A DNA stretch of 64,000 nucleotides from Sphingobium sp. CCH11-B1 (GCF_001556865.1 NZ_LSJY01000169.1:67519-131518), one strand, 5' to 3'. Positions 24,101 to 27,394 are shown, counted from the first letter of the stretch. Notes: a model not told the origin generated them from the sequence alone. Program-made: numbers and translations.

Positions 24101-26912
24101 ACTGCCAGGGCGCGAGGCCGGCTTCACCGGCAAATTTGGTGTCGACTTCGTTGGCGGTGAACAGCGCTTCGAAGATGTTGCTGGTCCGGCCGTTGTTGAA
24201 TGTGACCGTACTGCTTGAAACCAGATGGGCGTTTTGCGGCGTCGTCACGCCAAGAGCGGTCGAAGAGAGGTTGATCGAAATGATACCGAGCTGATCAAGA
24301 GACTTTAGCTCGCCAGTATCGGTTACGCCGTCGCGATTGCGGTCTTGCCAGACCTGGAGGCTCGACCAGATCAGATCGGAAGCCGTGATCTTGCCGTCGC
24401 CATTGCTGTCATATTGGGACAATTCGGCAAAGCCACCGCCTGCGCGGCTACCGAACATCTCGCCGATACCGTCGATACGGGCGTTACCATTGCTATCGAG
24501 GACAAGGAAACCATCGTCACCCTTGAGCCAACCGGTACGTTCGGCAAACAGGTCGCCATCGACATCGAAATAGGCTTTGCTGTCGCTGAGACTGGTCGTC
24601 TCGATGCCATCGCCGTCGAGGTCGATGATGAGCGGGTCCATTCCGTCGGCCCATTTGAGCGCCTTGGTGAAACGCTGGGTCGCCGCCACCGTCGATAGGA
24701 GCGAGTCTGCAAATACCGAATAATAAAGTGCCGCGCCAATGGCGCCGGGAACGAGATTGAGTAGGGGCAGTAGTGCCTGCAGCGGATTGACCGCGCGGAA
24801 CACCATATTGAGGTCGCCCTGGCCAGCCAGCTCGCCTTGCAGCGCGCCGAGGCGTGAACCGACGACGTCGACATTCTCGATCTTCATCCAGCCTTTGTGG
24901 ATGCCTTCCGACGAGCCCGCCTCATTGCCCGTGGCGGCCATCATGCCACGGAAGATCTGCTCGAATGCATTCGTCACATACATGTCGAGGTTGCCATCCT
25001 CGTCATGCTGGAAGGTGTAGAGAATCCATGGCTGGATGTGATCGACATAGACCTCACCGGTCCAGTCGCTCGCTTGCCCTGTCATGTAGCGCGTGATGTT
25101 GGCCATGCCGGTTGCGCTACCGAGCAAGCCGTTCATGATCGCAAGGCCCGCGAGGCCGCCATTGGCGTCGCCTCCGGTCATGGGGATGCCGAAATATTTC
25201 AGCACGTCATGATGCTGCGCGTCCATCAGCGTTGTGTCGGCAAAGAACCAGATATTGTCAGAGTTGGCGGCGTTGTCCTCGACGGCGAGGCCCGTTTCCG
25301 GGTCGAGCCCGTCTATCGTGTCGCCATAGATCTCGCCGTTCCGCGAAGTGTTGAAAATCCAGTCACGGCCAAGACCGCCCGCAGTGATCGCGCCCTCGCC
25401 AAGGATCGAAATCACCCAATCATTGCCAGCACCGCCGTTAAGGATCATCTGTAGGTTGGTCTGGGCAACCCCTGCAGTACGTTCGAGCGTTGGTGGTTCG
25501 GGGGCCTGGCCCAATGCCACCAGAGCATCGTATGCTGCCCAAGCGGCTGCTGCTTGAGCCTTCACATTTTCGTCGAACGTCTTTCCCGCTTCGAGGTATT
25601 CGGGCTTCCAGCCGACAAGGAAGTCGTCACCGTTGCCGCCTGCGGCGTTTGCCCACTTAGTACCGAGTACCCAATCTTCGCCGTCGCTGGTGTCATTCGG
25701 GTCAATCGTGAAACCGAGTTTCTTGAAGAGCTGGGTAGCATAACCATCGATATCGATACCGTCACCAAGAGCCACGCTGACGTCAAAGCCATCATATACG
25801 CCATTGATCAGTTCGTCGAAGATATCCGGATACTGATCATAGATATATTCACCGAGCTCCGATCCGGCATACGATCCGGCAACACTCCCCGCCACCGCGC
25901 CAACCAGCGGTCCCCAGAATCCGCCAAAGCCCTTCAAAGTCGCTACAGCGACGTAGCCCCCAACTGCAGCGCCAGCGAGTCCCCCCGCCGTCTCGAAGAA
26001 ATAGGATACCCAGAGCTTGTTTGCCTTCTTAATGTTTTCGGCATCGCCTGTCTTGCGTAGCTCATCCGCAGTCGATGCAACCATCGAAAACGCCAATACG
26101 TCCCCGATAATCCCAAACTTGGCAAGAACATACCCAGCACCCGCAAGGATTCCGCCTTTAAGGGCGAAAGAAGGCGAGACAGATCCCGCTGAATCCAACA
26201 ACAGGCGCCGACGTAGATCACGAAGGTCGTCGAGGATTCCTCCGTCCAGAATATCCGGATTGCCATGAAGCATGTCAAATTGCGCCTGCAACTTGAACCG
26301 CTTGCCGCCCGTTCCATCGTTTAAACCATCGGATAGCTCGCGACCTGATGCTTTGAAGCCGTCCAACCAAGCTCTGAAGCCTGCCTTGTCGATATCACCG
26401 ACGGAGTATCGCTCTGCCATGAACTCGGCTGTTCCACGATACGGTTCAGTCCCATGGCCCTTTGCTTTCAGGCCGTCGTTGCTGAAACTGCCGGTTTCGT
26501 TCCAAACTTTCCGCAGGAAATCTGCATCGTCAGTTAAGAGTCGTAAACTTCCGTTCGTGTCGATACCCGCATTTTGGAGCGCGGCTGCTGCGACGGGATT
26601 GTTTTGATGATCCATGAGCGCACGGAGAACATTGTCTCCTGCGTCTGGTCTCAATTGTCCAACGCGCGGGTGATCATCCGGAAACCTGATACCTTCGATT
26701 TCGAAATTTACCAAGGGAATGCCCTTCGATAATCTCCAAGTATCGAATGCTTCTACGATATCCGCGGGGGCTCCGCGCATTTCGGCATTAATGACCGACG
26801 ACAGAACAACTTTCTTGCCCCCGGTCAGAAGTTGATCCCATGCAGCAGCACCTCCGCCCGCATACAGGTTCTGAATGGCATTAGTATCGAGAACAATAAA
26901 CTCGCCCGCCAT
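1..26912 (-). CDS. Giant RTX / cadherin-like secreted protein with N-terminal PIN-like domain (C-terminus beyond left edge)
   Basis: One frame runs without a stop from the ATG at 26912 to the window edge, 8,970 codons so far; I checked the frame near 22079, 12059, 4964 and 59 and it is constant. Order from the N-terminus: PIN-like domain (residues 1-134), glycine-rich hydrophobic segment (about 240-360), Ca-loop module (about 755-960), a first long array of RTX nonapeptides with haemolysin-type Ca-binding related blocks (about 1447-3104), a Pro/Gly/Glu linker, three nidogen-like domains separated by RTX blocks, more RTX, then tandem cadherin-like and Ig-like repeats to the edge. Such proteins are type I secretion substrates exported through a C-terminal signal, which is not in view, nor are the HlyB/HlyD-type genes. 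The role could be adhesin, contact toxin or both. The start codon overlaps the stop of the upstream gene (TAATG), so translation is probably coupled. Confidence 0.93.
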   Translation of the reverse strand, partial: MAGEFIVLDTNAIQNLYAGGGAAAWDQLLTGGKKVVLSSVINAEMRGAPADIVEAFDTWRLSKGIPLVNFEIEGIRFPDDHPRVGQLRPDAGDNVLRALMDHQNNPVAAAALQNAGIDTNGSLRLLTDDADFLRKVWNETGSFSNDGLKAKGHGTEPYRGTAEFMAERYSVGDIDKAGFRAWLDGFKASGRELSDGLNDGTGGKRFKLQAQFDMLHGNPDILDGGILDDLRDLRRRLLLDSAGSVSPSFALKGGILAGAGYVLAKFGIIGDVLAFSMVASTADELRKTGDAENIKKANKLWVSYFFETAGGLAGAAVGGYVAVATLKGFGGFWGPLVGAVAGSVAGSYAGSELGEYIYDQYPDIFDELINGVYDGFDVSVALGDGIDIDGYATQLFKKLGFTIDPNDTSDGEDWVLGTKWANAAGGNGDDFLVGWKPEYLEAGKTFDENVKAQAAAAWAAYDALVALGQAPEPPTLERTAGVAQTNLQMILNGGAGNDWVISILGEGAITAGGLGRDWIFNTSRNGEIYGDTIDGLDPETGLAVEDNAANSDNIWFFADTTLMDAQHHDVLKYFGIPMTGGDANGGLAGLAIMNGLLGSATGMANITRYMTGQASDWTGEVYVDHIQPWILYTFQHDEDGNLDMYVTNAFEQIFRGMMAATGNEAGSSEGIHKGWMKIENVDVVGSRLGALQGELAGQGDLNMVFRAVNPLQALLPLLNLVPGAIGAALYYSVFADSLLSTVAATQRFTKALKWADGMDPLIIDLDGDGIETTSLSDSKAYFDVDGDLFAERTGWLKGDDGFLVLDSNGNARIDGIGEMFGSRAGGGFAELSQYDSNGDGKITASDLIWSSLQVWQDRNRDGVTDTGELKSLDQLGIISINLSSTALGVTTPQNAHLVSSSTVTFNNGRTSNIFEALFTANEVDTKFAGEAGLAPWQSSSELNAKGFGSITDLAVAAANDVGFAELAQDRAAAMTTPKMKDLVAKVGDVLGDWGMTLETSQELVAVKLGSDGAFVDRAVYAEDATGGYWTLESGNPVLDAQGATIARPTLEQVLDQGSGWRLEQAWSPSSRESALAFRDEAPYLMSQVNGRAVILDYGIKQTDGSWALASNPSVSYASIDAIFALPHAIGTEWRREDIQFNPLANLPVEKIGVNFINGVAVDYTVQITDNDGSFYVWARNLDRALQLQAKSGNAFEFNLRNYQIDFETLDEVGSTDDSVYRVELLTPQQFHFATSLGGVDFRPEMLSATYNNVTGQLSYSVNGVEGAGRYVNQVDANGNPVLVTYSDGTTAPATSYQSDVKTMIAMLQPVMEQYVITSRRLAVRLALQGGLKPFAQGLSYDASRDVFVTTTDRQMAPMFEAIFAAAPASNANDAVLDYLTDWNEILWQIYPDFAPDDTGGVLEAKVGVDQAYIMQMLIQAYENVGVDLDIRGVAHALSVDETRIITHASGDTLVEGTNGTDYFYMTTGDQTLRGGMSSDYYFVGKNSGDDVIFDQDLGGNDELRFTDLDSGDVIAIRDGEDLILQIRGQTNFVRLTDQFLGELNPYLSNGKQFQSGVEQIVFSDGVIWDRFRMAVEVADPRDTGDVYAGSGSGDVLWGGKGNDVLTGGLGGDIYIFARGDGQDVISERGGFSFGPIKAGIDFLKFTGDISASDLRLTRSGTDTTLHITLLDKQGNPTSDTIEIEDYFGGLSLGLGLFSEVFGSSDGLDYVSPNQVERFIFDDGTSLEFTQVAERVLANAKTAGDDAIYGFLNDNTLDGGAGDDYLQGGRGDDTYIFGRNYGHDVIEDNGPKYGLFDPPSKDVLKFVDDIRWTDLDYLRTGKSDTLTLRVSGTDDQVTMVDFLEEIIFLGYVNALETIAFADGTEWSYLQLLQHFVDVGQTGGNDIIYGFEGIADIFYVGAGNDRLEGLSGNDIYYFAQGSGNDTIFDEEGADRLIFANLNFSDVAITRTALDLVFTIKATGERLIVEGQYIREGLQHAAVELFVFGDRLVSFTDLNPEDIALDRFTGGATSGADTLTGSDFGEIIDGRGGDDELIGADGGDTYIFDVGYGNDVIVDRRTRAHWSDRDGISVPVDDTVEFAADIRYQTDRNVVFTKSGDDLLITITGRPDSSLRIRNQFRSIDDTIEIFRFDDGTVLSAGDIEQELQIEGGNRGDNIIEVSDLLIDVPNTLDGRQGDDTLKGGNAGDTYAFTAGYDFDTIVEKQDRPGAIDRIVFGASVHLEDLIVTRDGSDMIIDLGNGADVLRIVGGLGTTSIEEYHFADGAVLTRDAIIERMLTGGAGDDSIVGFDGRADVMSGGAGSDLLAGGTGNDIYKFGIGDGYDAVTDTGGIDQIVFGPGVTRNEVTFSNVNGDLLISLATDTDRLVILGGYKNAPVESFVFADGETLTLTQVRSLILAGSDSSGQDIIDLRELDVTDAVEPGRGNDRVLLANGGTVTINAGDGVDRIEMPAGVNAATINFADYGAADALIRPLAQGSNDIAILFSTGDQVILVDGMGGGALPSLLFADGQLLDGAAIVQRLVTDQASSGDDVILGSNRAETLNGGHGADYLAGGGGNDTYIFTRGDGADVIEDSNGSDDVLRIKGYAAADMRVTFTPDFRETEISFGDGTDRITLRHASSTNYTIDRIIFDDGASFTLAQLEALWRGQGTDNDDNLVGTNLSAGEVFTGGKGNDIIAGNGGADVIRFSRGDGQDRIQSTTGWDGLAVIEFGSGITLGDITARRDASGNIILLIAGSDDRLTLVDPIGRVDGIIASIKFADGTSVKLSTLAASIPGTDGDDHIIVPADAANNGSDIYGGDGNDYIETGNGNDILTGGRGDDRLEGNRGSDTYYFGRGDGQDRILDANVDNDGGIDTLRFGPGITPDDIIFLGVENGAIRLTIAGSSDRLTIEGMGNNENNYIDRVDNVIEQFVFADGTIWDAAEIFARATQGTEGNDRIEFGVWFERTLTISGGKGDDTLITGNGDATFVFDRGDGRDTIEVPNPWNSVDTLRFGAGITAADIALTVKGDDLVIRLRGSEDDRVTIKGGGSIYGEDIDQIQFADGTLWDYTTLRSHIVSEAAAQAILYPERDTSPFGSVIFDGGTEEPGGGGEEPGGEEPGGEEPGGTSGDTIVGTDGSDNLTGTAGDDEILGKAGADSLSGGDGDDHLVGDAPADLGASGWIAVQAELQSYFGVQTNALLNGLGGTAGFGEEALAAGNDDELVIDLPAALLDALGGELMINGESVTSITVGINGYAALGSNWFDVLPWDVDNGGGALTPSTGGTSQGTNRVWYDFDAASQTITITWDDVGASPSGTVPNAFQLQIKLLGDGSLDVTYRYESIDWAQDYVPGLGTSDRYLDIRVLSGANLALDTTAGNLGDDGVWSFQIRGTEIIGLPPSQDDSLSGGDGNDILEGGAGDDYLSGDGGDDILIGGDGNDSFWDLQGTNTMSGGAGDDVFYVSRSWDTRNTIEGGSGRDTFIIFLPSENETLFAGEASIITDFTPGEGGDLLGFGAGAVEGGDALYPWERVLLVQDGDDVLVLFKPDRADAPAILELARLEGVDGTLLTRDNFQQFDDRAEILFTGDSLNGTGEADLLTGGATDDILDGGYGNDTLVGGDGNDTFLDAEGQNILDGGAGDDVFDLSQPDAVAVAIGGSGSDTYLVRVPALDGPVQGSAGISTITDFTAGAGGDVITFRPSRNWSGYFEVIDFQRILFAQQGADVVIFFRTDSSALVELLRLADVDGSLLTLDNFTELDNRPTILAQPLDLTGTEGDDELVGGVLDDTIQGFGGGDILSGGPGGNDVIDGGEGDDTFLDVGTGNGSDTLTGGQGRDYYEILASQAPGATGVDLITDFTAGDEGDILGILMDFDLPGIGSIIVTQDGDDAVVSLAVLDDGSVRYTRALVRLQGIDAADLTLANFDGNDFELVENQVIVGDESDNLLEGGLGNDHISGLDGNDEIYGGGGNDILLGGDGDDLFEDSVGANEMDGGAGDDIFWNLSYGTQSNRITGGAGRDRFVIGYGGVGSGGGGEVGLSAFDIGAAAGAGEGDIITDFMVGAQGDVIELDYSSAFNISYNIYGALVRQDGANTIVTAERYDEFSGTYISTTILTLENVNANDLVAANFNGALIYRTDDVVLTGTSVGDRLNGGRGNDLIDGGYGPDTIYGYDGDDHLIGDPGLPQTDLPDLGSYFGTLSSALINTLGGPLGFGEQAMARADNTYSYVAIPEDFNGGSISVDGSAIGEIEVADGRVSLGSFSFNIWPQDIDTRAGAVSPGDGGNSAGSNQVWWDFNAATNTITVTWDDVGRYYYGTTPNAFQVQIKILGDDQFDIIYRYEDLRWTDSRVPYIWTPSGEIFYLPLPSEGAAGLDTALGNTGEPGVWAVQIRGTQLITGIARDADDLYGGNGNDTLEGGLGEDRLDGGAGSDVLTGGAGRDTFVLSESSATIAGADIVTDFEAGANGDFVEVPYWAAIGGLEQESVLLKQEGSDVLVQSILSTNSDGSYVFGTALVLQNVNMGDLTTANFGGMTFASSEDRTLTGTDGNDVLTGSLGNDLIDGGFGADFLTGGGGNDHIIGDNGGSDPFIAQGLAAFGPASNALVNTLGGLRGFGETVLARSDDGSETIGIPVGFNGGTVSVEGTAVSAIQISTNGTLTIGSMSILVWPQDADTRAGELAPSEGGNSTGSNQVWVDFDAASGTITVTWDDVGAYGNSTTPNAFQAQIKVLGNGDFDVAYRYEQLTWGGSSYPGLYTSQQTRTLPMPAGGLVTLDTTDGNLGAPGVWYLQVRGSNISTFIRNDDTLRGGDGNDILEGGLGSDSLEGGQGADTLIGGDGADFFEDVSSDDAIDVMTGGSGRDTYRYINRYGMGSGEDVITDFEGGPTGDVIKFLNYYSGNPFQLGLLVVKQDGADTIIQTTESGSTPRSILRLQGVSAGSLTLENFDGYAFPLDGAVDLDDTDDGHVLAGSPSDDRIYGFGGDDTIYGYDGNDKLAGGTGNDIVDAGNGDDWVSGQDGNDRLAGGAGSDVVAGGTGDDVIFGGTETLSLSDDDVFEGGRGDDNLTGGSGNDLYRFTRGDGRDTISDAGGNDRIEFVDGIDPADVSVVQIGTDLELRVSDGGGRIKLNQALGSGNASKIEQVAFADGTTWNWSDVLARSVVTTAGDDSVTLVGGITTIDGQGGNDTLTGTSGNDTLAGGRGDDVLNGGLGDDVYLFHRGDGQDRISDSGGVNRLLFGADIAPEDVQLVRGASTVMLAIAGTGDRINLGQAASLAMAIQSVEFANGTVWTASTLLAMATDPTAGDDILYGSDYADDLAGGLGNDEIYAGAGSDTLRGGAGADRLVGGLGDDIYRFGRGDGQDLIMESGGMDTIQFDAGIAPSDIIVEQSADGANLILKIRETNDRITIQGAMTNKVEAIRFADGTVWSDQTLLEMATTASTTIKTGDADANILVSGPGNNLLIGNGGDDTYRYARGDGRDTILDAAETVYDVLEISGYDFGDLSFARLSPQSDDIVVRLPQAGDEIVIRGGLAGFQGIERVLLTDSNVVIDLNAIRAAALASQQSDGDDVIAGTSGNDTLAGGRGNDIISGGSGADTFVYRSGDGVDRIEGFSFDTDVLRLEDLTPADIANTARGGPDNLDLVINFVGGKDQIVLTGALASFNLFTIRFANGTVWNLDTMRARALSDIDGAGNDKVYGFDSTDNFAARGGDDQLFGAEGSDSYAFARGSGNDTIQDKQTQTGPVDAVFIADFASTEASVSRLFRGSESVIIRFTSSTDDSLTIIDALAADGKGVEIIRFADGVEWTKAAMRDLVDNRAPAALDDGYYTLIAGQTITILASELLQNDLDADGDPIHIVSVDGSANGTASLDANGNVLFTASSSYYGPTTLTYTLTDGRNAFDTAQVDIRIRPVATAIEDRGFTVAEDGTLNIRVERLLSNDLDGDRMIVGQVNGAVGGTVSLSSDGNIAFDPTANFNGTAEFTYVANTPEGGSASAKVYITVTPVNDAPVAQNDGTIEGVEGESLTIDPLALLANDSDADGDILTLQSVLSNADVTVSIDADGLIQVIPRDYFWGNAHFDYIVKDPSGATSIGRVNLSFASVNDAPVANSDLIVTTQSGDPILEDNPIILNALAQEVNGAIVPGLLSNDTDPDNDPLVIDAIGTSHGGIAQLLANQTILFTPSANFNGDAWFDYRVNDSQGGMSWARATIAYQPVNDRPVAGNDGYTGPGLQFLRGPEDVAIEIPILELLKNDFDPEGFTLTFATDQSSVPTAVNGDITFTDHGTIIFTPDENFWGEASFYYLVTDLEGAVDDGRVTLWFDNVSDGPPVARNDFVDVLEDVPATIPISVLLANDSDMDRDPLRFLGFRPDHDLNGTLEFDADGNILFTPNPNATQSSGFFYQITDDTVEGGIAEGYVDLTIIAQPDDPTVVDDYDFATPLDVPLVLRVSDLIANDYDVDGGPLPHFVGIDEVLDPVALALGNHVSIGTAEVVTFSGEQFVVIRFNPGYSGEATIQYRIADPTGLEDTGFVHATVEAVYDGTLRGSRYVDYIVGNAQDELIQGLDSNDFILALGGNDRIETGDGDDVIDAGDGDDIIDAGFGADHITGGAGFDTVLFAGSNVGVRADLESRVGQGGTAAGDTYVGIEALVGTDYNDQLGGDAGDNRLEGGVGNDRLEGRAGNDMLIGGLGNDTLDGGVGADILDGGDGIDTASYFDATDSSPSTQGVTISLANGTASGGDATGDTLTSIENVIGTDYADTIEGDAGNNRLEGGRGDDILSGGAGNDVLIGGRGADTLIGDEGEDIADYSLSAEGVTVDLSLGQGLTGEADGDTLVSIEMLLGSVFADSFIGSTGNDMFDGGYGEDLLKGGFGSDTYLLGFDSDNDQVIEQGAASDIDRVAIKEGALPKDVSLVRQGDDLLIELENVAGVLTFDTMLIKDHFLGNESGIEEIAFANGTVWDRAKIEDLARIGRFNAEDDVYLFGVEDEVAVVDPATLLANDAEEGVDQLVLKSVNGTGGANAWIREDGMIAFQAPANLNGQAYFEYTVADPYGRESTARVRVNVAAVNDAPVAVPDTNAALHGVEDEILRIRIDTVLKDNDYDIDNDWEDLRVVGITPLVDADGNPIDPFDYDGNGSEWTAGTNLSARVAGDYLEIISRTDFYGFAGFNYVLEDPSGARSVAPIELYFDAVNDAPRGSGESEQNVRFGRTTSIAVADLMATAYDIEGDAITFVGLHAAADGDAAFNGTAVLDGATIAFTPDGEGTAAISFDVIDERGASATLTYFIDVLPANYAPQAIGDRFTILEDQTIIIDPATLLANDRDADGDSLTFVGVERFADNGKVSVNELGQIVFKARPDFNGNAGFEYTISDGRGGTATGYVAIGILPQNDGATLRDDLVTGLEDQPLFVIPAEAFGNDVEPEGDVLFFRSAGVQGVLDTRYLSADYTVIARQANGEDLPSWLSFDAATMTFTGEAPAGSTATISVILKDPTAGSYVQRFTFNSGNNQSLANGLSVQDTVLSGFTVRQAHHSEIAFGADNLPSGATVTATLSNGDALPSWLIFDPATLRFAGTPEAGVTMPLDVVLHFTKPGAQAGDPASVFTDTLAIDPASLGTGIAYESDLALFDVSHGSFSVSLEGGRPLPEWLEFDVDTMTLALTGETPDANEQPVRLQLSFTPDAPVVPEGSYSAAKRGFTLEFVIGPAAPLDPAINALLQQSDFFKSQGLFAIDLGSAADIAAKRESEAPLPDWLAFNEGTLAFDGTPPPAYVGALGVRLDVAGNNGSLPSFSILTDVVVDSGFTLADGGTNGIGIRTSSEQIDLSAPEDFNGSIAISYTTIDEKGGISHNSGTIIFNVLPTAEKPDAVADTLATIENQPLTFALMDLIANDREDDGDYLRVKAVSAAGHGTLVIHDGIVTYGPPAALLAPGATWTAKLADGSDLPVWMNVDSATGLVTATVPFDLRRSFDIVWTATTGGDSHSASGTHLFDGKLAASVTYTPEAGWSGEDSFSYVITDDLQGDSSATVQIAVEGRHEAPYAGPDSFSTLEQTPIVITPAQLLANDHDVDGDPIRLVGVLNAAHGTLNFDGTTIVFTPDADFSGQAGFDYIINDDVDGARTGTVTINVQSTNHAPTAVADLFSTDEDTPFEFTAADLIGNDSDLDGDTVSLVSLETSGDLGRIQRLPGGRYSFVPKENASGTATFRYTITDGRLTSTGTFSFEIAPVNDAPYANSDGVGTGNNPQGVFVGDQDTALIIDLATLLANDRDIEGDSFAIVELLDGDNGTVAMVGNTAVFTPREGYFGNAAFSYRVTDAHGADRIGRVSLTILPEFNIPIAVSDHGFGTLEDTYIDIDPAQLLANDYDPEGETITFLGFIGAPADASIATLENGQYRITPAANFHGTLLLSYAITNASGFPVTATVEIEVLPVNDAPIAGDDTLSLSEDQPPLTLFISQLLENDIEPDNQALVFSRIVDTHGLTVTTNGIGQLIITPDADFNGDAWFDYEVTDSASVTDIARVAVTIAAVNDAPVIGAIPALRGTEDQPFTATLPDNLVSDADGDTVLVEVRGVGGAALPSWLAYDRQTRTFTGTPPANFNGTVTLEILAADQTATVIRQFAIVIDAVNDAPVLTQALADLSGTEDQPFSFALQTGAFTDNDGDALTFSVTLADGSPLPAWLSVANGVLSGQPPANFNGILGLRITASDGQGSVSDAFDLVIAGTNDAPMVAQPIADMASSEDSPVDLLLPTGIFTDIDGDVITLVAHLGDGSPLPAWLSFDGARFTGTPPANYHGTIEIEVRASDGNASAADTFALTITPLNDAPVAALALVDRQNLEDQAIDFTIPSGAFSDVDGDALTLSATLASGDPLPSWLQFDAGRFTGQPPANFNGLLNIVVAASDGLLSTSATFRLIIDPVNDAPVVVQTLADVSVAEDMAIDIAVPASSFSDMDGDVLTLSARLGDGAPLPSWLVFAGGRITGTPPANYNGSIEITVEASDGSASVTDSFLLTVT
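6110..7390 (-). repeat. RTX array 3
   Basis: A compact run of G-D-G-D-D-V-I-D-A type nonapeptides and two blocks with I-E-N-V-I-G-T-D / I-E-A-L-V-G-T-D motifs. A haemolysin-type Ca-binding related block (Y-L-L-G-F-D-S-D-N-D) closes the array. It separates two cadherin-like arrays. Confidence 0.8.
7400..9560 (-). repeat. Cadherin-like repeat array between RTX arrays 2 and 3
   Basis: About seven domains of 90-110 residues with the pattern L-L-x-N-D-x-D-x-D-G-D, F-x-P-x-x-N-F-x-G-x-A-x-F-x-Y and terminal P-V-N-D-A-P or V-N-D-R-P. This is the tandem cadherin-like type common in bacterial adhesins. Confidence 0.8.
9600..12600 (-). repeat. RTX array 2
   Basis: Repeated G-G-x-G-x-D-x nonapeptides with interspersed F-x-R-G-D-G-x-D blocks, each followed by a strand ending F-A-D-G-T or F-A-N-G-T. 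The layout matches array 1 but here follows the nidogen-like domains. A dense run of pure nonapeptides lies at about 11870-12110. Confidence 0.85.
12615..13240 (-). other. Nidogen-like (NIDO) domain 3 of the giant RTX protein
   Basis: Third copy, closest to copy 2: V-T-W-D-D-V-G, N-A-F-Q-A-Q-I, V-A-Y-R-Y-E-Q-L-T-W and W-Y-L-Q-V-R-G. Only one short RTX block (about 13250-13800) separates copies 2 and 3, which suggests tandem duplication of a NIDO-RTX unit. Confidence 0.7.
13800..14440 (-). other. Nidogen-like (NIDO) domain 2 of the giant RTX protein
   Basis: Second copy, with V-T-W-D-D-V-G, N-A-F-Q-V-Q-I, I-I-Y-R-Y-E-D-L-R-W and W-A-V-Q-I-R-G in the same order and spacing as copy 1. RTX nonapeptides flank it on both sides. 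Confidence 0.7.
16795..17465 (-). other. Nidogen-like (NIDO) domain 1 of the giant RTX protein
   Basis: The segment contains the NIDO hallmark I-T-W-D-D-V-G, followed by N-A-F-Q-L-Q-I and then V-T-Y-R-Y-E-S-I-D-W, and closes with W-S-F-Q-I-R-G. An N-terminal G-I-N-G-Y-A-A-L-G-S strand precedes it. NIDO domains are extracellular beta-rich modules usually tied to adhesion. Two more copies follow in the same protein. Confidence 0.7.
17600..22570 (-). repeat. RTX array 1: nonapeptide blocks alternating with haemolysin-type Ca-binding related domains
   Basis: About fifteen repeats of 250-400 bp each. A typical unit has GGxGxDxux nonapeptides, then a Y-x-F-x-R-G-D-G-x-D-x-I block, then a strand ending in F-A-D-G-T. 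This is the classic Ca-dependent parallel beta-roll arrangement of type I secreted proteins. It ends in a linker rich in Glu, Pro and Gly at about 17590-17680. Confidence 0.85.
24040..24690 (-). repeat. Ca-loop module, copy 2 (inside the giant RTX protein)
   Basis: This segment encodes D-L-D-G-D-G-I-E, D-V-D-G-D-L, D-S-N-G-N and D-S-N-G-D-G-K-I calcium loops, then a stretch ending in L-N-A-K-G-F-G-S-I-T-D-L-A. It is closely similar at DNA level to 27420-28070, with long runs of shared bases around 24060-24240 and 27440-27620. Such modules are common near the N-terminal part of large RTX proteins. The duplicate upstream indicates past recombination at this locus. Confidence 0.8.
25830..26192 (-). 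other. Glycine-rich hydrophobic segment of the giant RTX protein
   Basis: Residues about 240-360 hold two stretches rich in Gly, Ala, Val and Phe, with small residues regularly spaced as in glycine-zipper membrane helices (for example A-G-G-L-A-G-A-A-V-G-G-Y-V and G-A-V-A-G-S-V-A-G-S-Y-A-G). The stretch lies directly after the PIN-like domain. Membrane insertion or translocation of the N-terminal domain is a possible role, by inference only. Confidence 0.45.
26511..26912 (-). other. PIN-like nuclease domain at the N-terminus of the giant RTX protein
   Basis: Residues 1-134 show the PIN-fold pattern. A first strand ends in L-D-T-N (Asp9). A V-V-L-S-S-V strand leads to N-A-E-M-R (Glu44). An acidic residue sits at a helix start (Asp90 or Asp93). 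The block L-L-T-D-D-A-D-F (Asp128, Asp129, Asp131) matches the usual final strand. This acidic set binds metal in PIN ribonucleases such as VapC toxins. The assignment comes from motif reading only; a structure prediction would settle it. PIN domains are normally cytoplasmic, so their presence on an RTX export substrate is unusual. Confidence 0.6.
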
Positions 26913-27394
26913 TATTCGTCTCCCACTAATACATAAGGCAAGTTATTTGGATGGATTGCGCTCCACATTCTCAATAATTTGAGGACGCTGTCGGGATCGC
27001 CAATGTGGAAATCTTCATCTTGGAAAGGCCATCCCCATCCATCAGGCTCATTTCGTATCAATCGCCGAGCAACGTTGATGAAAGTCGTGCCTGCAGATTC
27101 AACCTTATGACGCAGCTCGGCGTCGTGTTCTGAGGATTTTATGATCTGGGCATAGGTTGGCCATCCATGCCGAGCTAAAATCGACCAGCCGATGGCTTTG
27201 AAGTTTCCATATGCTTCGTGAGCGACCTCAGAGCATTGAGAATTGTCCAGGAGATTGCCGCGACCCGCCACGTATTCGGAATCGTAAACGGCAAGTGCTT
27301 CTTGCGCGCGAGGATTGCTTACATATTCCTTCAACATCTCATAGAATTCATCAAAGGTGAATTTGCGCGGCATCTGAAATTCACTTGCACTCAT
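26912..27394 (-). CDS. Unknown 160-residue protein, candidate immunity/antitoxin partner of the PIN-RTX protein
   Basis: I do not recognise the family. The product is 160 residues, acidic and mostly helical by composition, with no signal peptide or membrane segment, so cytoplasmic. The chosen ATG at 27394 makes a 4-base ATGA overlap with the upstream stop; a GTG three codons earlier (27403) is possible. Its stop overlaps the start of the giant RTX gene by one base (TAATG). Tight coupling directly ahead of a gene with an N-terminal nuclease-like domain fits an antitoxin or immunity protein, but this is inferred from position alone. Base composition here and in the first 1.5 kb of the giant gene is visibly richer in A/T than the rest of the RTX locus, a sign of separate origin. 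Confidence 0.75.
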   Translation of the reverse strand: MSASEFQMPRKFTFDEFYEMLKEYVSNPRAQEALAVYDSEYVAGRGNLLDNSQCSEVAHEAYGNFKAIGWSILARHGWPTYAQIIKSSEHDAELRHKVESAGTTFINVARRLIRNEPDGWGWPFQDEDFHIGDPDSVLKLLRMWSAIHPNNLPYVLVGDE

